Of a stretch of DNA of 64,000 nucleotides, positions 17,174-26,643 are shown piece after piece. This DNA is from Robiginitalea sp. GTDB taxonomy: Bacteria; Bacteroidota; Bacteroidia; Flavobacteriales; Flavobacteriaceae. Within the stretch, counting starts at the first letter, position 1. Every line of letters starts with the position of its first letter. The notes beneath the pieces are model-generated. The model saw nothing but the letters and a program-made list of their open reading frames with translations. It did no database searches and had not been told where the DNA came from. The position numbers were made by a program, and so were the translations under genes. Where the stretch lies: positions 2,756 to 66,755 of the forward strand of contig JAHECA010000002.1 of NCBI GenBank assembly GCA_024642005.1. The letters run 5' to 3'.

Positions 17174-17521
17174 TTAGGCCTTGTCGTCTTTCAGGAAGGT
17201 GAAAAGAATGGCCTGCAGCAGGGAGAGCAACAGGGAGAACAACAGGGCGGTCCAAAACCCGTCGACCGCAAAGCCCGAGACCAGTTTGCTGGCAAGCAAG
17301 ATGATAATGGCGTTGATCACCAGCAGGAAAAGCCCCAGGGTAAGAAGCGTTACCGGGAGCGTCAGGATAACCAGCAGGGGCTTTACGAGCAGGTTCAGCA
17401 AGCTCAGCACCACGGCTACCAGTACGGCGATCCAGTAAGACTCCACCGATACCCCGGGCAGGATGTTGGCCAGCAACAGCACCGCCAGGGCGGTTAGCAG
17501 CATGCGAAGGATAAAGTTCAT
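17174..17521 (-). CDS. Four-helix membrane protein, phage-holin-like superfamily (PF04020-type)
   Basis: 115 residues, almost wholly hydrophobic with four predicted membrane helices (about residues 3-22, 28-48, 52-75 and 86-109). The pattern NLLVKPLLVILTLPVTLLTLGLFLLVINA is typical of the family sometimes named mycobacterial 4-TM holin-like. Despite the name there is no sign of a phage here. Function is unknown. It lies upstream of tig on the same strand, 94 bp away. Confidence 0.8.
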   Translation of the reverse strand: MNFILRMLLTALAVLLLANILPGVSVESYWIAVLVAVVLSLLNLLVKPLLVILTLPVTLLTLGLFLLVINAIIILLASKLVSGFAVDGFWTALLFSLLLSLLQAILFTFLKDDKA

Positions 17522-17624
17522 GGCTGTATTAGTTTATTTCGGAAGATTGCTTCAGTGGTTGAATGAGCTAAGTTGCCAATGTGCAAATTAGCGCTTTACT
17601 GCGCTGTAAATTACGGTTAGCAAA

Positions 17625-19133
17625 TTAATTAATATACAACCCGGTATAGGCCAGTGGGTTAACCTTTGGCAGTAAGGCGCCGTATTTGGCTTCTATCACG
17701 GCGATAAACTGGTTGGCCAGCAAGGCAGAGCCCCTGGGGGCAGGATGGATCCCGTCGAGGGAGAACCCGCCTCCGGTGGCATAGGCGTCGGTTACCACAC
17801 TTCCGTCGGCCAGTGGTACACCCGTTTCCACAACCGTGTTGTAGTAACCATAGGCGTCTACCAGGCCTACATTGTAAAGTTGGGCCAGGGCCTCGATGGT
17901 CTGGTTATAGGCGGCGGTAGCCGTTGCAACGGCCTCCTGCTCTTCAGGGGTCAGGACCCACTTGTCGGCCAGGGGAATGGCCACCCCGTTAATGCTGGTC
18001 GGGTCGTTCGGGTTGGCAAGGGTACCGATGATAAGTTGCGAGGTAAATACCATAAGGTCATCAGCTGTGGCCTGACGCATGTTGATCAATCCGGGATTGT
18101 AGGGTGTCAGGTCAGTAAGGTCCTCATCCAAAATAACCACGGCATTCCCTGCTCCGGCCTGGAAGGAGATGGTGCGGCGGGCCAGTTCTTCGGCCGAGAT
18201 CACCCCGAGGCCTGCCAGTTGCGCGAGCCCCCCGTTGTATACGGCGTAGGCCCCGTTGAGCAGGGCGGCGGTGGCCGCGTCGAGCGGTACCGGGTTATGC
18301 GGCACGGTGGTAAAGTAGGGGAGGGTGGTTACATCGGGGATGTTGGCCACCACGCCTTTGGCGCCGTTGGCAGTAAGCGCCTGCAGCAGCGAGTTGTAAA
18401 CGCTGGCAAAGACGTTTGGGTCTGTAATGTCATTGCCCCCGTATGAGCTGGGGTCCAGGTTGCCGGTCTGGTCCACCCCGTTACCTCCTGATGAAGCGAA
18501 CGAGAGTACGTCGTTGCTGCCGATCCAGAGCGTAAAGAAAGAAGGAGACTGTGCCAGGGCATCACCCAGGACGGTCGCGGCAGGACCGGAGGCGAAGCGG
18601 GCGTAATACGGGTTGGCCAGGCCGGGGGCCACCCCGGCTACATTTCCGTAACCCGGGGCTACCAGGTGAAAGATCTTGGCTCCGGGAACCCCCATATTGT
18701 TGAAAGAGCCCGAAAGGGCATTGGTTACCTCTGTGGCGCCCTGCCCGCTAACCGGAACGGGGCTGGGGGAACCTGTGGAAAAATCGAGGTAAAGGCGGTT
18801 GCCCAGGCCAGGGATGGGTTGTCCGCCCAGGGTTAGGCCACCCAGGTTATCTGACATATAGGGAATGCTGAAATCGCCACCGCCGGCTTCGGCAAAACTG
18901 CCGGCCAGCATGTTCGGGTACGACGCATCCTGCCCCATGATGAACAGGGCACCGTCTGAAAATCCGGCAGTGAGCGAATTGCCGATAGCCACGTAATTGG
19001 AAAGGTCGGCGGAACCGCTGGTATATTCAATAGGTGGTTGCGGTTGCCCGGGGCCAGGAACAACGGGGTCGTCATTGTTGCAGGAAACCAGGAAAAGGCC
19101 AAAAACAGCCCAGAGTGCCAGGAGTTTTTTCAT
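17625..19133 (-). CDS. GDSL/SGNH-type lipoprotein hydrolase
   Basis: 502 residues. The signal peptide ends in a lipobox (FLVSC, Cys18), so it is a predicted lipoprotein. SGNH blocks are visible: VAIGNSLTAGF (block I, Ser53), LWIGSNDVLSF (block III, Asn) and the C-terminal DGIHPAPRG (block V, Asp and His). It should hydrolyse an ester, probably lipid, at the cell surface or in the periplasm. In Flavobacteriia such genes often sit beside FadL-type porins, but none is in this window. Its promoter region carries a TTATGCATGCATAA palindrome shared with etfBA. Confidence 0.85.
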   Translation of the reverse strand: MKKLLALWAVFGLFLVSCNNDDPVVPGPGQPQPPIEYTSGSADLSNYVAIGNSLTAGFSDGALFIMGQDASYPNMLAGSFAEAGGGDFSIPYMSDNLGGLTLGGQPIPGLGNRLYLDFSTGSPSPVPVSGQGATEVTNALSGSFNNMGVPGAKIFHLVAPGYGNVAGVAPGLANPYYARFASGPAATVLGDALAQSPSFFTLWIGSNDVLSFASSGGNGVDQTGNLDPSSYGGNDITDPNVFASVYNSLLQALTANGAKGVVANIPDVTTLPYFTTVPHNPVPLDAATAALLNGAYAVYNGGLAQLAGLGVISAEELARRTISFQAGAGNAVVILDEDLTDLTPYNPGLINMRQATADDLMVFTSQLIIGTLANPNDPTSINGVAIPLADKWVLTPEEQEAVATATAAYNQTIEALAQLYNVGLVDAYGYYNTVVETGVPLADGSVVTDAYATGGGFSLDGIHPAPRGSALLANQFIAVIEAKYGALLPKVNPLAYTGLYIN

Positions 19134-19185
19134 CGGATTTGTTTTGAGTTAGTTTGGCCCGGACTGCAAGCGGCCGGGACCCGAT

Positions 19186-19216
19186 CAAAATTAACCAAAT
19201 TTGCGAAACTCGCAAT
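19186..19216 (-). promoter_or_regulatory. Candidate promoter of the GDSL lipoprotein gene
   Basis: On the minus strand TAATTTTG (19193-19186) matches TAnnTTTG, with ATTG 19 nt upstream (19216-19213). The predicted leader is about 45 nt. Confidence 0.55.
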
Positions 19217-19232
19217 AAGCGGCTGTTAAAAA

Positions 19233-19246
19233 TTATGCATGCATAA
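19233..19246. promoter_or_regulatory. Candidate operator, perfect 14-bp palindrome TTATGCATGCATAA
   Basis: The palindrome lies 16 bp upstream of the -33 element of the GDSL lipoprotein promoter. A near copy (CTATGCGTGCATAA) lies between etfB and pdhB at 36371-36384. Such symmetry suits a dimeric MarR- or TetR-type regulator; the regulator is not identified in this window. Confidence 0.4.
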
Positions 19247-19263
19247 TAATAAAGGGCCCGCCT

Positions 19264-20034
19264 TCAGGAATTCATAAAATTAAGGCTTATCCTGTAGAAT
19301 TCGGCAGGTTTTTCGGCGTGCAGCCAGTGCCCCGCTCCCGCCACGGTCTCCAGGGCCGCCTGAGGGAAATGGGCCCGTATGCCCGGCAGGTCTTCATCGG
19401 CTATATAGGGCGATTTGCCACCCCTGAGGAAAAGGACCGGCCCGTCGAACCTGGCGCCGGAAGGCAGGGCAGCGCCAATGGCTTCCATGCTCAGGCTCAG
19501 CACCGGCAGGTTCATCCGGAAACCGAGCTGCCCGGGTTTCACCCAATGCAGGTTTTTCAGGAGAAACTGGCGAATGCCCCAGTCCGGGATGGATGCTGAC
19601 AACAGGTCGTCGGCCTGGTTGCGGGTCTCGATTTTGCCTTCGGGCAGGGCACTGAGCGCATCGATAATCCATTTGTGGTGGGGCGGGTAGTATTTGGGGG
19701 CTATGTCGGCCACCAGCAGTCGTTCGACACGTTCGGGGTACATACAGGCAAACAGCATGGCGGTTTTTCCCCCCATGGAATGCCCGATCACAGAGGCCCG
19801 GATGAGCCGATGGTAGTCCATATACTCGCGCAAATCTTCGACCATCGTTGGGTAGTCAAAGCGGTCTGACCAGAAGCTCCGGCCGTGGTTGCGCTGGTCA
19901 ATCAAATGTACCTGGAAGCCTGCTTCCGCGTACTGGCTGCCCAGTGATTTCCAATTGTCTGACATGCCCAGGAAGCCGTGCAGGATTATCAGCGGCCGGC
20001 CGCTGCCCAGTATTTTGGCATGCAGCAGATTCAT
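19264..20034 (-). CDS. YbfF-like alpha/beta hydrolase (acyl esterase)
   Basis: 256 residues from the ATG that overlaps the pdxJ stop (ATGA). Alpha/beta-hydrolase features: [14 protein letters not shown] (oxyanion region), DQRNHGRS, the nucleophile elbow [12 protein letters not shown] with catalytic serine, and a C-terminal [11 protein letters not shown] with histidine. It is closest to YbfF/ABHD11-type esterases acting on acyl-CoA or short acyl esters. The 4-bp overlap with pdxJ implies translational coupling; a functional link to B6 synthesis is not obvious. Confidence 0.83.
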   Translation of the reverse strand: MNLLHAKILGSGRPLIILHGFLGMSDNWKSLGSQYAEAGFQVHLIDQRNHGRSFWSDRFDYPTMVEDLREYMDYHRLIRASVIGHSMGGKTAMLFACMYPERVERLLVADIAPKYYPPHHKWIIDALSALPEGKIETRNQADDLLSASIPDWGIRQFLLKNLHWVKPGQLGFRMNLPVLSLSMEAIGAALPSGARFDGPVLFLRGGKSPYIADEDLPGIRAHFPQAALETVAGAGHWLHAEKPAEFYRISLNFMNS

Positions 20035-20747
20035 GGGCTGAGCCGCTTTTGGTAGAGGGCGATCACGTTTTCCAGGCCCAGGTAGAGCGATTCGCAAATG
20101 AGGGCATGGCCGATGGATACCTCGAGCAGGCCGGTAACCTCCCGGGCGAAGTAGGCCACGTTGTCGAGGTTCAGGTCGTGGCCGGCATTTAGTCCCAAAC
20201 CAGCCCGTGCGGCTGCCTCGGCAGCCTGTACATAGGGGCGCACGGCAGCGGCCGGGTCGGTCCCGAACCGGTGGGCGTAGCCCTCGGTGTAGAGTTCCAC
20301 CCGGTCGGTGCCCGTATCGCGGGCAGCCGTTACGAAGTCCGGATCGGGGTCTACGAAAATGGAGGTGCGAATGCCGGCGGCCTGGAATTCGGCTATGACT
20401 CCACTGAGGAATTTGCCATGGGCCCGGGTATCCCAGCCGGCGTTGGAGGTAACCGCGTCGGGCGCGTCGGGCACCAGGGTTACCTGTTCGGGGCCCACCT
20501 CTAAAACCAGGTCGATGAATTCCGGGATGGGGTTGCCTTCGATGTTCAGTTCGGTAGTGACCACGGCCCTCAGGTCGCGGGCATCCTGATAGCGGATGTG
20601 CCTTTCATCGGGCCTGGGGTGGATGGTGATCCCCGCTGCCCCGAAGACTTCAATGTCCCTGACCGTTTTGACCAGGTCGGGCATGTTTCCGCCCCGGGCA
20701 TTACGCAGGGTGGCAATTTTGTTCACATTCACGCTCAATCGTACCAT
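20031..20747 (-). CDS. pdxJ: Pyridoxine 5'-phosphate synthase PdxJ
   Basis: 238 residues from the ATG of [20 protein letters not shown], the standard N-terminus; the tracked ORF extends 16 residues too far. PdxJ is a TIM-barrel enzyme that condenses 3-amino-2-oxopropyl phosphate with deoxyxylulose 5-phosphate to give pyridoxine 5'-phosphate. Diagnostic segments are [23 protein letters not shown] and [11 protein letters not shown]. It is the first gene of a two-gene unit with the esterase and is divergent from the CBS gene. A TATTTTTG box on the minus strand (20783-20776) is a possible -7 element. Confidence 0.95.
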   Translation of the reverse strand: MVRLSVNVNKIATLRNARGGNMPDLVKTVRDIEVFGAAGITIHPRPDERHIRYQDARDLRAVVTTELNIEGNPIPEFIDLVLEVGPEQVTLVPDAPDAVTSNAGWDTRAHGKFLSGVIAEFQAAGIRTSIFVDPDPDFVTAARDTGTDRVELYTEGYAHRFGTDPAAAVRPYVQAAEAAARAGLGLNAGHDLNLDNVAYFAREVTGLLEVSIGHALICESLYLGLENVIALYQKRLSP

Positions 20748-20839
20748 GACGGGCTGTCTTACGTTATTTCTCGGGCAAAAATACGAATTAGGCATGCCTT
20801 TTGCGCTGTAAAATTAGTAATTTGCACCTCGATAAGACC

Positions 20840-21496
20840 ATGGAGATTCAGGACCACATAATCACCACCCTGCCGGTATTCGAACCGGGCGATTCCCTTA
20901 AGGAGGTCATCCTCTTTTTTGCCCAGTCTACCTATTCGCATGTTGCCGTTGCAGAGGAAGGTCGCTTTTTGGGCCTGCTCGGGGAAGCCGATCTCGACAG
21001 CTTTCTCGAGACCAGCCTGGTTGACGAATTCCGGTACCAGCTTGAAAGCTTTTCAGTGCTGCCCGGGGCAACCTGGCTCGATGTGCTGGAGGTCTTTGCG
21101 CGCAATGAGGCCAATGTGCTGCCCGTGGTGGATGCCGGGGGGCTCATCCTGGGATACTACGACCTTACCGAACTGGTGGGAATTTTTCGCGAAATGCCTT
21201 TTTTTAACGAGCCCGGGGCGGTGCTGGTGGTTTCCAAACCCCTGCGCGACTACAGCTTCAGCGAAATTGCCCAGATCGTGGAAGGCAACAATACCCGCCT
21301 TATGGGGGCCTTTATCTCGGCGATCCGCAATGAGGTGGCCGAAGTAACCCTGAAGATGGGCGATACCCATATCAATGAAGTCATCCAGACCTTTCGCAGG
21401 TATGGCTACAACATTCTTTCCGGCAGTGTGGACGACCACTTTATGGAAGACCTCAAGCAGCGCTCCGATTACCTGGATAAATACCTAAACGTTTAA
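20840..21496 (+). CDS. CBS-pair protein with ACT-like C-terminal part
   Basis: 218 residues from the ATG of MEIQDHIITTLPVF. Two CBS motifs fill roughly residues 1-120 (for example SHVAVAEEGRFLGLLGEADL and VLPVVDAGGLILGYYDL); they normally bind adenosine nucleotides. Residues about 125-200 look ACT-like (AVLVVSKPLRDYSFSEIAQIVEGNN), suggesting ligand-controlled regulation. The gene is 6 bp from nadK. An adenylate-sensing role linked to NAD kinase is an inference from this spacing only. Confidence 0.8.
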   Translation: MEIQDHIITTLPVFEPGDSLKEVILFFAQSTYSHVAVAEEGRFLGLLGEADLDSFLETSLVDEFRYQLESFSVLPGATWLDVLEVFARNEANVLPVVDAGGLILGYYDLTELVGIFREMPFFNEPGAVLVVSKPLRDYSFSEIAQIVEGNNTRLMGAFISAIRNEVAEVTLKMGDTHINEVIQTFRRYGYNILSGSVDDHFMEDLKQRSDYLDKYLNV

Positions 21497-21502
21497 TAGC
21501 CG

Positions 21503-22378
21503 ATGAAAGTCGCGCTCTACGGTCAGACCTTCAATAAGGAATCTGCCGGCCCGGCCGGGGAACTCCTCGATGAATTGTCTGTCTTGGGGGCCGAGGCTGT
21601 CCTCGAGGCCGAATTTGCGCAGTTTCTGGGCCTATCCGGCCCGGAGTACCCCACCTTTACCCTTAAAAAGGGCCTCGATCCTTCCTTCGACCTGTTCGTG
21701 AGCTTCGGGGGCGACGGCACCATTTTGCGGGCCATTACCTACATACGCGACCTGGGGATCCCGATAGTGGGGGTGAACACGGGCCGCCTCGGGTTCCTGT
21801 CCACCATCGGCAAGGAAGAGGTGCGCAGCCTGGTGCGCGATTTCAGCAAGGGTGCCTACCGCCTGGTGGAGCGAAGCCTGGTCAGTGCCCGCCTGAACGA
21901 TGCCGCTCCGGAAGCGGGATTTATGAATTTCGCCCTGAACGAGGTTACGGTAAGCCGCAAAGACACGACCTCCATGATTACCGTGGAAACCTACCTGAAC
22001 GGGGAATACCTTACTTCGTACTGGGCCGATGGTCTGATCGTGGCCACCCCAACCGGCTCCACGGGCTATTCATTGAGCTGTGGGGGCCCCGTAATAACGC
22101 CTACGGCACGCTCCCTGGTGATTACCCCCATCGCTCCCCACAACCTGAATGCCCGCCCCCTGGTTATCGCAGACGACACCGAAATCAGGCTTCGGGTATC
22201 AGGCAGGGAGTCGCAACACCTGCTGTCGCTTGATTCGCGCATTACCAGTGTCGAAAACGGCACCGAAATCTGCATCCGCAGGGCGGGCTTTACGGTAAAG
22301 ATGGTAGAATTCGCCTCGGAGAGCTTCCTGAAAACCATTCGCCACAAATTATTATGGGGGGAAGACCGGCGGAATTGA
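21503..22378 (+). CDS. nadK: NAD kinase
   Basis: 291 residues, normal for NadK. The diacylglycerol kinase-like fold shows the GGDGTIL motif (about residue 73) for nucleotide phosphate binding. It also has the conserved NEVTVSR and DGLIVATPTGSTGYSLSCGGP segments that bind NAD. It phosphorylates NAD to NADP in the cytoplasm and is the only known route to NADP. It follows the CBS gene by 6 bp in the same transcript. Confidence 0.96.
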   Translation: MKVALYGQTFNKESAGPAGELLDELSVLGAEAVLEAEFAQFLGLSGPEYPTFTLKKGLDPSFDLFVSFGGDGTILRAITYIRDLGIPIVGVNTGRLGFLSTIGKEEVRSLVRDFSKGAYRLVERSLVSARLNDAAPEAGFMNFALNEVTVSRKDTTSMITVETYLNGEYLTSYWADGLIVATPTGSTGYSLSCGGPVITPTARSLVITPIAPHNLNARPLVIADDTEIRLRVSGRESQHLLSLDSRITSVENGTEICIRRAGFTVKMVEFASESFLKTIRHKLLWGEDRRN

Positions 22379-22455
22379 CCCCCGCCAAGCGCAATAAAAC
22401 CCCCCAATTCCTGTTTATCAATGGAAACCGGATACAGCAAGGCGTTTAAAATTGC

Positions 22456-22463
22456 TATATTTG
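22456..22463 (+). promoter_or_regulatory. -7 box candidate of the DUF6089 gene
   Basis: TATATTTG matches TAnnTTTG. Predicted initiation near 22470 supports the ATG at 22481 over the upstream ORF start at 22421. Confidence 0.45.
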
Positions 22464-22480
22464 CAAACTTTTTGGAATTG

Positions 22481-23176
22481 ATGAGGATTGTTTTTGCCGT
22501 TCTGTGCCTGCTGCTGGCGGGCACCGCTCATGGACAGACTTACGAAGTCGGGCTGTTCGGCGGGGGGGTCAACAACATCGGAGATATTGGAAGGATGAAC
22601 TATATCTACCCTTCCGGCCCTGCGATGGGAGCCCTTTTCAAATGGAACAAAAGCCGTCGGTATGCCTGGAGGGCGCACATGCTGTACGGGCAGTTTACGG
22701 CAGACGACAGCAAATCGGATATGCCATCAAGGGAACAGCGGGGCCTGAGGATGAAGAACAACATCCTGGAAATCTCGGCTGGTCTGGAATTGAATTTCGT
22801 GGAGTACAACCTCCACAAACTGGGGCCGGCGTTTACCCCATATCTGTATACGGGAATTACGTATTTCAGGTACGATTACAATTATTTCGACGCCGGGCAA
22901 TTGATTAATACAAACCAGCGGGACGGGGCGTTTGCCATACCCATGACCGTTGGAGCTAAGTTGCGGCTGAATCAGTTACTGGTACTGGGGGGCGAAATTG
23001 GCGCCCGATACACCTTTACCGACAACCTGGATGCCAGCAACCCGGTGGGCAGCAATTACGAGGCGCAGGCCGACGGCCCGATCGGAAACATATTCAGCGA
23101 TGACTGGTACGTTTTCTCAGGGGTGACCCTTACCTTCACCTTCGGAAGGAAACCGTGCCAGGATTGCTTTGAATAG
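22481..23176 (+). CDS. DUF6089-type outer-membrane beta-barrel protein
   Basis: 231 residues with a clear signal peptide (MRIVFAVLCLLLAGTAHGQ). The mature part alternates polar and hydrophobic residues and ends in strand-like LTFTFGRK, as in small outer-membrane barrels. YEVGLFGGGVNNIGDIGR at the mature N-terminus is typical of the Bacteroidota DUF6089 family. Its function is unknown. It sits directly before uppS and bamA, a conserved setting in Flavobacteriia that hints at a role in envelope assembly. Confidence 0.78.
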   Translation: MRIVFAVLCLLLAGTAHGQTYEVGLFGGGVNNIGDIGRMNYIYPSGPAMGALFKWNKSRRYAWRAHMLYGQFTADDSKSDMPSREQRGLRMKNNILEISAGLELNFVEYNLHKLGPAFTPYLYTGITYFRYDYNYFDAGQLINTNQRDGAFAIPMTVGAKLRLNQLLVLGGEIGARYTFTDNLDASNPVGSNYEAQADGPIGNIFSDDWYVFSGVTLTFTFGRKPCQDCFE

Positions 23177-23184
23177 CATACGAG

Positions 23185-23925
23185 ATGGACACTATAGAAG
23201 TATTGAAACAAGGGCGCATCCCCGTGCACCTGGCCATTATCATGGATGGGAACGGGCGTTGGGCCAAGCAGCGCGGAAAACTCCGGGTCTTTGGCCATGA
23301 AAACGGAGTGCATGCAGTGCGGCGCACCGTCGAATTGGCTGCCAAACTGGGGATCGAATACCTTACCCTTTACGCCTTCAGCACTGAAAACTGGAACCGC
23401 CCCAAACTCGAGGTAGATACCCTGATGATGCTGTTGGTTGCCTCCCTGCGCAAGGAACTTGCCTCCCTTCATGAGAACAATATTCGCCTGCGTGCTATCG
23501 GCCGGTTAGATACCCTGCCCGCTAAGGTGCTAAAGGAGTTGAAAGAGGCTGTGGAACAGACCTCTGTGAACAGCGGCCTAACCCTTACGGTGGCCCTAAG
23601 CTACGGCTCTCGCGAAGAATTGACCTCTGCTTTTAAAGCCCTTGCTTTCAAAGTTAAAAATAACATAATTTCGCCCGAAAAAATTGATGAAACCATTATT
23701 AATGATCATCTTTACACGCACGATTTGCCAGATGTAGACCTGCTTATCCGAACCAGTGGCGAACACCGGATAAGCAATTTTTTATTGTGGCAAATTGCCT
23801 ATGCTGAATTGTACTTTACGGAAGTATTTTGGCCCGATTTCGGGGAAGACGACCTGTTTGAGGCCCTAAAGAGTTACCAGAACAGAGAACGACGATTTGG
23901 AAAAACTAGCGAACAACTCAATTAG
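23185..23925 (+). CDS. uppS: Isoprenyl (undecaprenyl) diphosphate synthase
   Basis: 246 residues. Cis-prenyltransferase motifs: HLAIIMDGNGRWAKQRG at the N-terminus with the catalytic Asp, YLTLYAFSTENWNRP in the middle, and LPDVDLLIRTSGEHRISNFLLWQIAYAELYF near the C-terminus. It extends farnesyl diphosphate with cis units to make the C55 carrier for peptidoglycan and surface polysaccharides. The bamA start codon follows the stop by four bases, so the two are surely co-transcribed. Confidence 0.95.
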   Translation: MDTIEVLKQGRIPVHLAIIMDGNGRWAKQRGKLRVFGHENGVHAVRRTVELAAKLGIEYLTLYAFSTENWNRPKLEVDTLMMLLVASLRKELASLHENNIRLRAIGRLDTLPAKVLKELKEAVEQTSVNSGLTLTVALSYGSREELTSAFKALAFKVKNNIISPEKIDETIINDHLYTHDLPDVDLLIRTSGEHRISNFLLWQIAYAELYFTEVFWPDFGEDDLFEALKSYQNRERRFGKTSEQLN

Positions 23926-23929
23926 TGGT

Positions 23930-26557
23930 ATGCCGGCATTCATATCACTGAGAAGGCTCCTCCTTTTTCTTGCTATCTTACTGACCTTTTCCGCTTACTC
24001 CCAGGATGTTGCCACGCCCGAGAGTAAGACCTATATTCTTGGGGGGCTCAAGGTAGTTGGGCTCCAGAGCTACAACGAACAGACAGTTAAGACCTATACA
24101 GGCCTGCGCGAAGGGCAGCCCATCACCATCCCCGGCGACAAGATTAGCGAGGTCATCAAAAAACTTTGGGGGCTCGACCTGTTTAGCGACGTTACCTTCT
24201 ATACCAGCGCCATTCGGGGCGATTCCCTTTTCCTGGAGCTCGAAATCCAGGAGCGCCCCTCCCTGAACAATGTCACCTTTTACGGTATACGCGACCGCAA
24301 GGCCGATGATATCATCGACGACGCCGACCTTAAAAAGGGCAAAAAGATTACCGAAAGCCTGATTGCCACCACGCGCAATTACATCCTCAACAAATACCGC
24401 AAAGAGGGCTACCTGAATACCCAGGTGCAGATTGCCACCAGCCCTGACAGCACAGAGACCAACGCGAGAAACATGGTCGTCAACATCAAGCGCGGCAGCC
24501 GGGTGAAGGTACGGGATATCATATTTGAGGGCAATGAAAAGCTCTCCGACGGCAAACTTCGGGGGGCGATGAAGAAAACCAAGGAAAGGCGCGTGGCGCG
24601 ATTCTGGAAGAAGTCGAAATATATCGAATCCGATTACCAGGAAGACCTTAAGGCCCTTGTAGATAAATATGCCGAGAGCGGGTACCGCGATGCCCGGGTG
24701 CTCTCAGACAGTGTGGTGCGGGTACGCGACAACCGCATCGACATCCGCATAGCCGTGGAGGAAGGCAACAAGTATTATTTCGGGAAAATCGATTTTATCG
24801 GAAACACGGTGTATTCAGACCGGCAGCTTACCCAGGTGCTTGGCATTCGGGAAGGCGACACCTACAACGGGGTGCAGTTGCGCAAGCGGATCGCAGACGA
24901 CACCAAGCCCGATTCCGAAAACCTGACCAACCTGTACCAGAACAACGGCTACCTCTTCTCGCAGATCAACCCGGTGGAGGTTTCGGCCGAGAATGACACC
25001 ATCAATTTTGAGATCCGCATCATCGAGGGTAAGGAGACCTTCCTGAATCGCATCACCTTTAGCGGCAACAACAAGACCAACGACCACGTTATCTACCGCG
25101 ACGCGCGCACACGCCCCGGGCAGCGCTACAGCAAGGACGACATTATCAGGACCATACGTGAACTCGGGCAGCTGGGCTTTTTCGATCCGGAGCAAATCAA
25201 GCCCGAGATCGAGAACCCCAACCCCAACGAGGGTACGGTAGACCTCAAATTCGACCTGGTAGAGTCGGGTGCAAGCCAGATCGAGTTGCAGGGCGGCTAC
25301 GGGGGCGGCGGCTTTATCGGCACCCTCGGGCTATCGTTCAACAACTTCTCGATTCAGAACCTCTTCAAGGGCGAATCGTATTCGCCCGTCCCCATGGGAG
25401 ACGGCCAAACCTTTGCCCTGCGGCTGCAGGCCAGCCGGACCTTCCGGGTATACAGCCTGAGCTTTTCAGAACCCTGGCTGGGCGGGCGAAAGCCCGTGCG
25501 TTTCAGCCTGTCGCTTTCGCGCACGCAACAGTTTGCGGCGAATTACAACAGCAGCGGCCGTATACAGGTAGACAAAAGCCAGCAGTTTTCCATTATGGGC
25601 ATCTCGGCCGGCCTGGCAAAACGGGTACAGTGGCCAGATGACTTCTTTGTGGTTTCGCACGCGGTGAGCTACCAGCTGTACGATTTTAAGAACTACCGCA
25701 CGGGGTTGTTCAACTTTGGGAACGGGCGTTCCAATTCCCTGGCCTATACGATCGGGATAGCCCGAAATTCCTCGGGCCCGGGTCCCATTTTCCCGATGAC
25801 GGGAAGCAATTTTGAGCTTTCGGCCAAGTTTACCCCTCCCTATTCGGCATTCAACGATAAAGACTACGCCTCGCTGAAACAGGAAACTGAGGATATAATC
25901 CTGGAACAGCAGGAGCTCGCCAGACAGGGGCTCGTCGGAAGCCCGGAATATGTGGCACTGTCGATGCGGCTCGAGGAGCTCGACCAGGAGCGGTTCCGCT
26001 GGCTGGAATACTATAAGGTCAAGTTCAGGGCCGACTGGTACACCCGCGTTGTTGGCAAACTCGTGTTGCGTACCAATGCCGAATTCGGATTTCTGGGCAG
26101 TTACAATCCCGATGTGGGCAAGGTGCCCTTCGAGCGCTTCTGGCTTGGCGGGGACGGTCTTGGAAACAACTTTACCCTCGATGGTCGGGAGACCATTCAG
26201 CTCCGGGGCTATGAGAACAACTCCCTTACCCCGCTTGACCCCGTTACCGGACAGGCAGAAGGGGCTATTGCCTATAATAAGTTAACCATGGAGCTGCGTT
26301 ATCCGCTGACCCTGAAACCAACCGCCTCGATTTATACCCTCTTATTTTTGGAAGGAGGGAACGCCTACAACAATTTTCAGGAGTTTAGTCCGTTTCAGTT
26401 AAAAAGATCGGCCGGAGTCGGGCTGCGCATATTCATGCCCGCCTTTGGCCTGTTGGGGATCGACTTCGGTTACGGCTTCGACGACGACTACAGGCCCGAT
26501 AACAATACCGGGCCAAGCGGTTGGCAGACACACTTTGTCATAGGCCAGCAGTTTTAG
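23930..26557 (+). CDS. bamA: Outer membrane protein assembly factor BamA
   Basis: 875 residues from the ATG beginning MPAFISLRRLLLFLAI; the tracked start is an upstream TTG inside uppS and is less likely. A signal peptide (to about residue 25) precedes a series of POTRA domains (about 30-430), for example VKVRDIIFEGNEKLSDGKLR and YYFGKIDFIGNTVYSDRQL. The Omp85 barrel follows and ends in ...GWQTHFVIGQQF with the terminal phenylalanine. BamA inserts beta-barrel proteins into the outer membrane. A charged insertion (around LKQETEDIILEQQELARQG) lies between barrel strands. The two following OmpH proteins are its natural periplasmic chaperones. Confidence 0.96.
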   Translation: MPAFISLRRLLLFLAILLTFSAYSQDVATPESKTYILGGLKVVGLQSYNEQTVKTYTGLREGQPITIPGDKISEVIKKLWGLDLFSDVTFYTSAIRGDSLFLELEIQERPSLNNVTFYGIRDRKADDIIDDADLKKGKKITESLIATTRNYILNKYRKEGYLNTQVQIATSPDSTETNARNMVVNIKRGSRVKVRDIIFEGNEKLSDGKLRGAMKKTKERRVARFWKKSKYIESDYQEDLKALVDKYAESGYRDARVLSDSVVRVRDNRIDIRIAVEEGNKYYFGKIDFIGNTVYSDRQLTQVLGIREGDTYNGVQLRKRIADDTKPDSENLTNLYQNNGYLFSQINPVEVSAENDTINFEIRIIEGKETFLNRITFSGNNKTNDHVIYRDARTRPGQRYSKDDIIRTIRELGQLGFFDPEQIKPEIENPNPNEGTVDLKFDLVESGASQIELQGGYGGGGFIGTLGLSFNNFSIQNLFKGESYSPVPMGDGQTFALRLQASRTFRVYSLSFSEPWLGGRKPVRFSLSLSRTQQFAANYNSSGRIQVDKSQQFSIMGISAGLAKRVQWPDDFFVVSHAVSYQLYDFKNYRTGLFNFGNGRSNSLAYTIGIARNSSGPGPIFPMTGSNFELSAKFTPPYSAFNDKDYASLKQETEDIILEQQELARQGLVGSPEYVALSMRLEELDQERFRWLEYYKVKFRADWYTRVVGKLVLRTNAEFGFLGSYNPDVGKVPFERFWLGGDGLGNNFTLDGRETIQLRGYENNSLTPLDPVTGQAEGAIAYNKLTMELRYPLTLKPTASIYTLLFLEGGNAYNNFQEFSPFQLKRSAGVGLRIFMPAFGLLGIDFGYGFDDDYRPDNNTGPSGWQTHFVIGQQF

Positions 26558-26618
26558 GCGTGCACGGCTCTTTTCCCGACCAGCTGAAGTGTTAAATGTT
26601 TCATTTTGAAATATTTAA

Positions 26619-26626
26619 TAAATTTG
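26619..26626 (+). promoter_or_regulatory. -7 box candidate of the first OmpH gene
   Basis: TAAATTTG matches TAnnTTTG. Initiation near 26633 favours the ATG at 26644 over the upstream ATG at 26596. No good -33 element is visible. Confidence 0.4.
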
Positions 26627-26643
26627 GCACGATATTTTCAAGT

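Noticed and set aside
17174-17521. Possible prophage remnant because of holin-like family name
   Set aside because: No other phage gene is nearby; this membrane family is widespread in non-phage settings and sits in a conserved chromosomal context.
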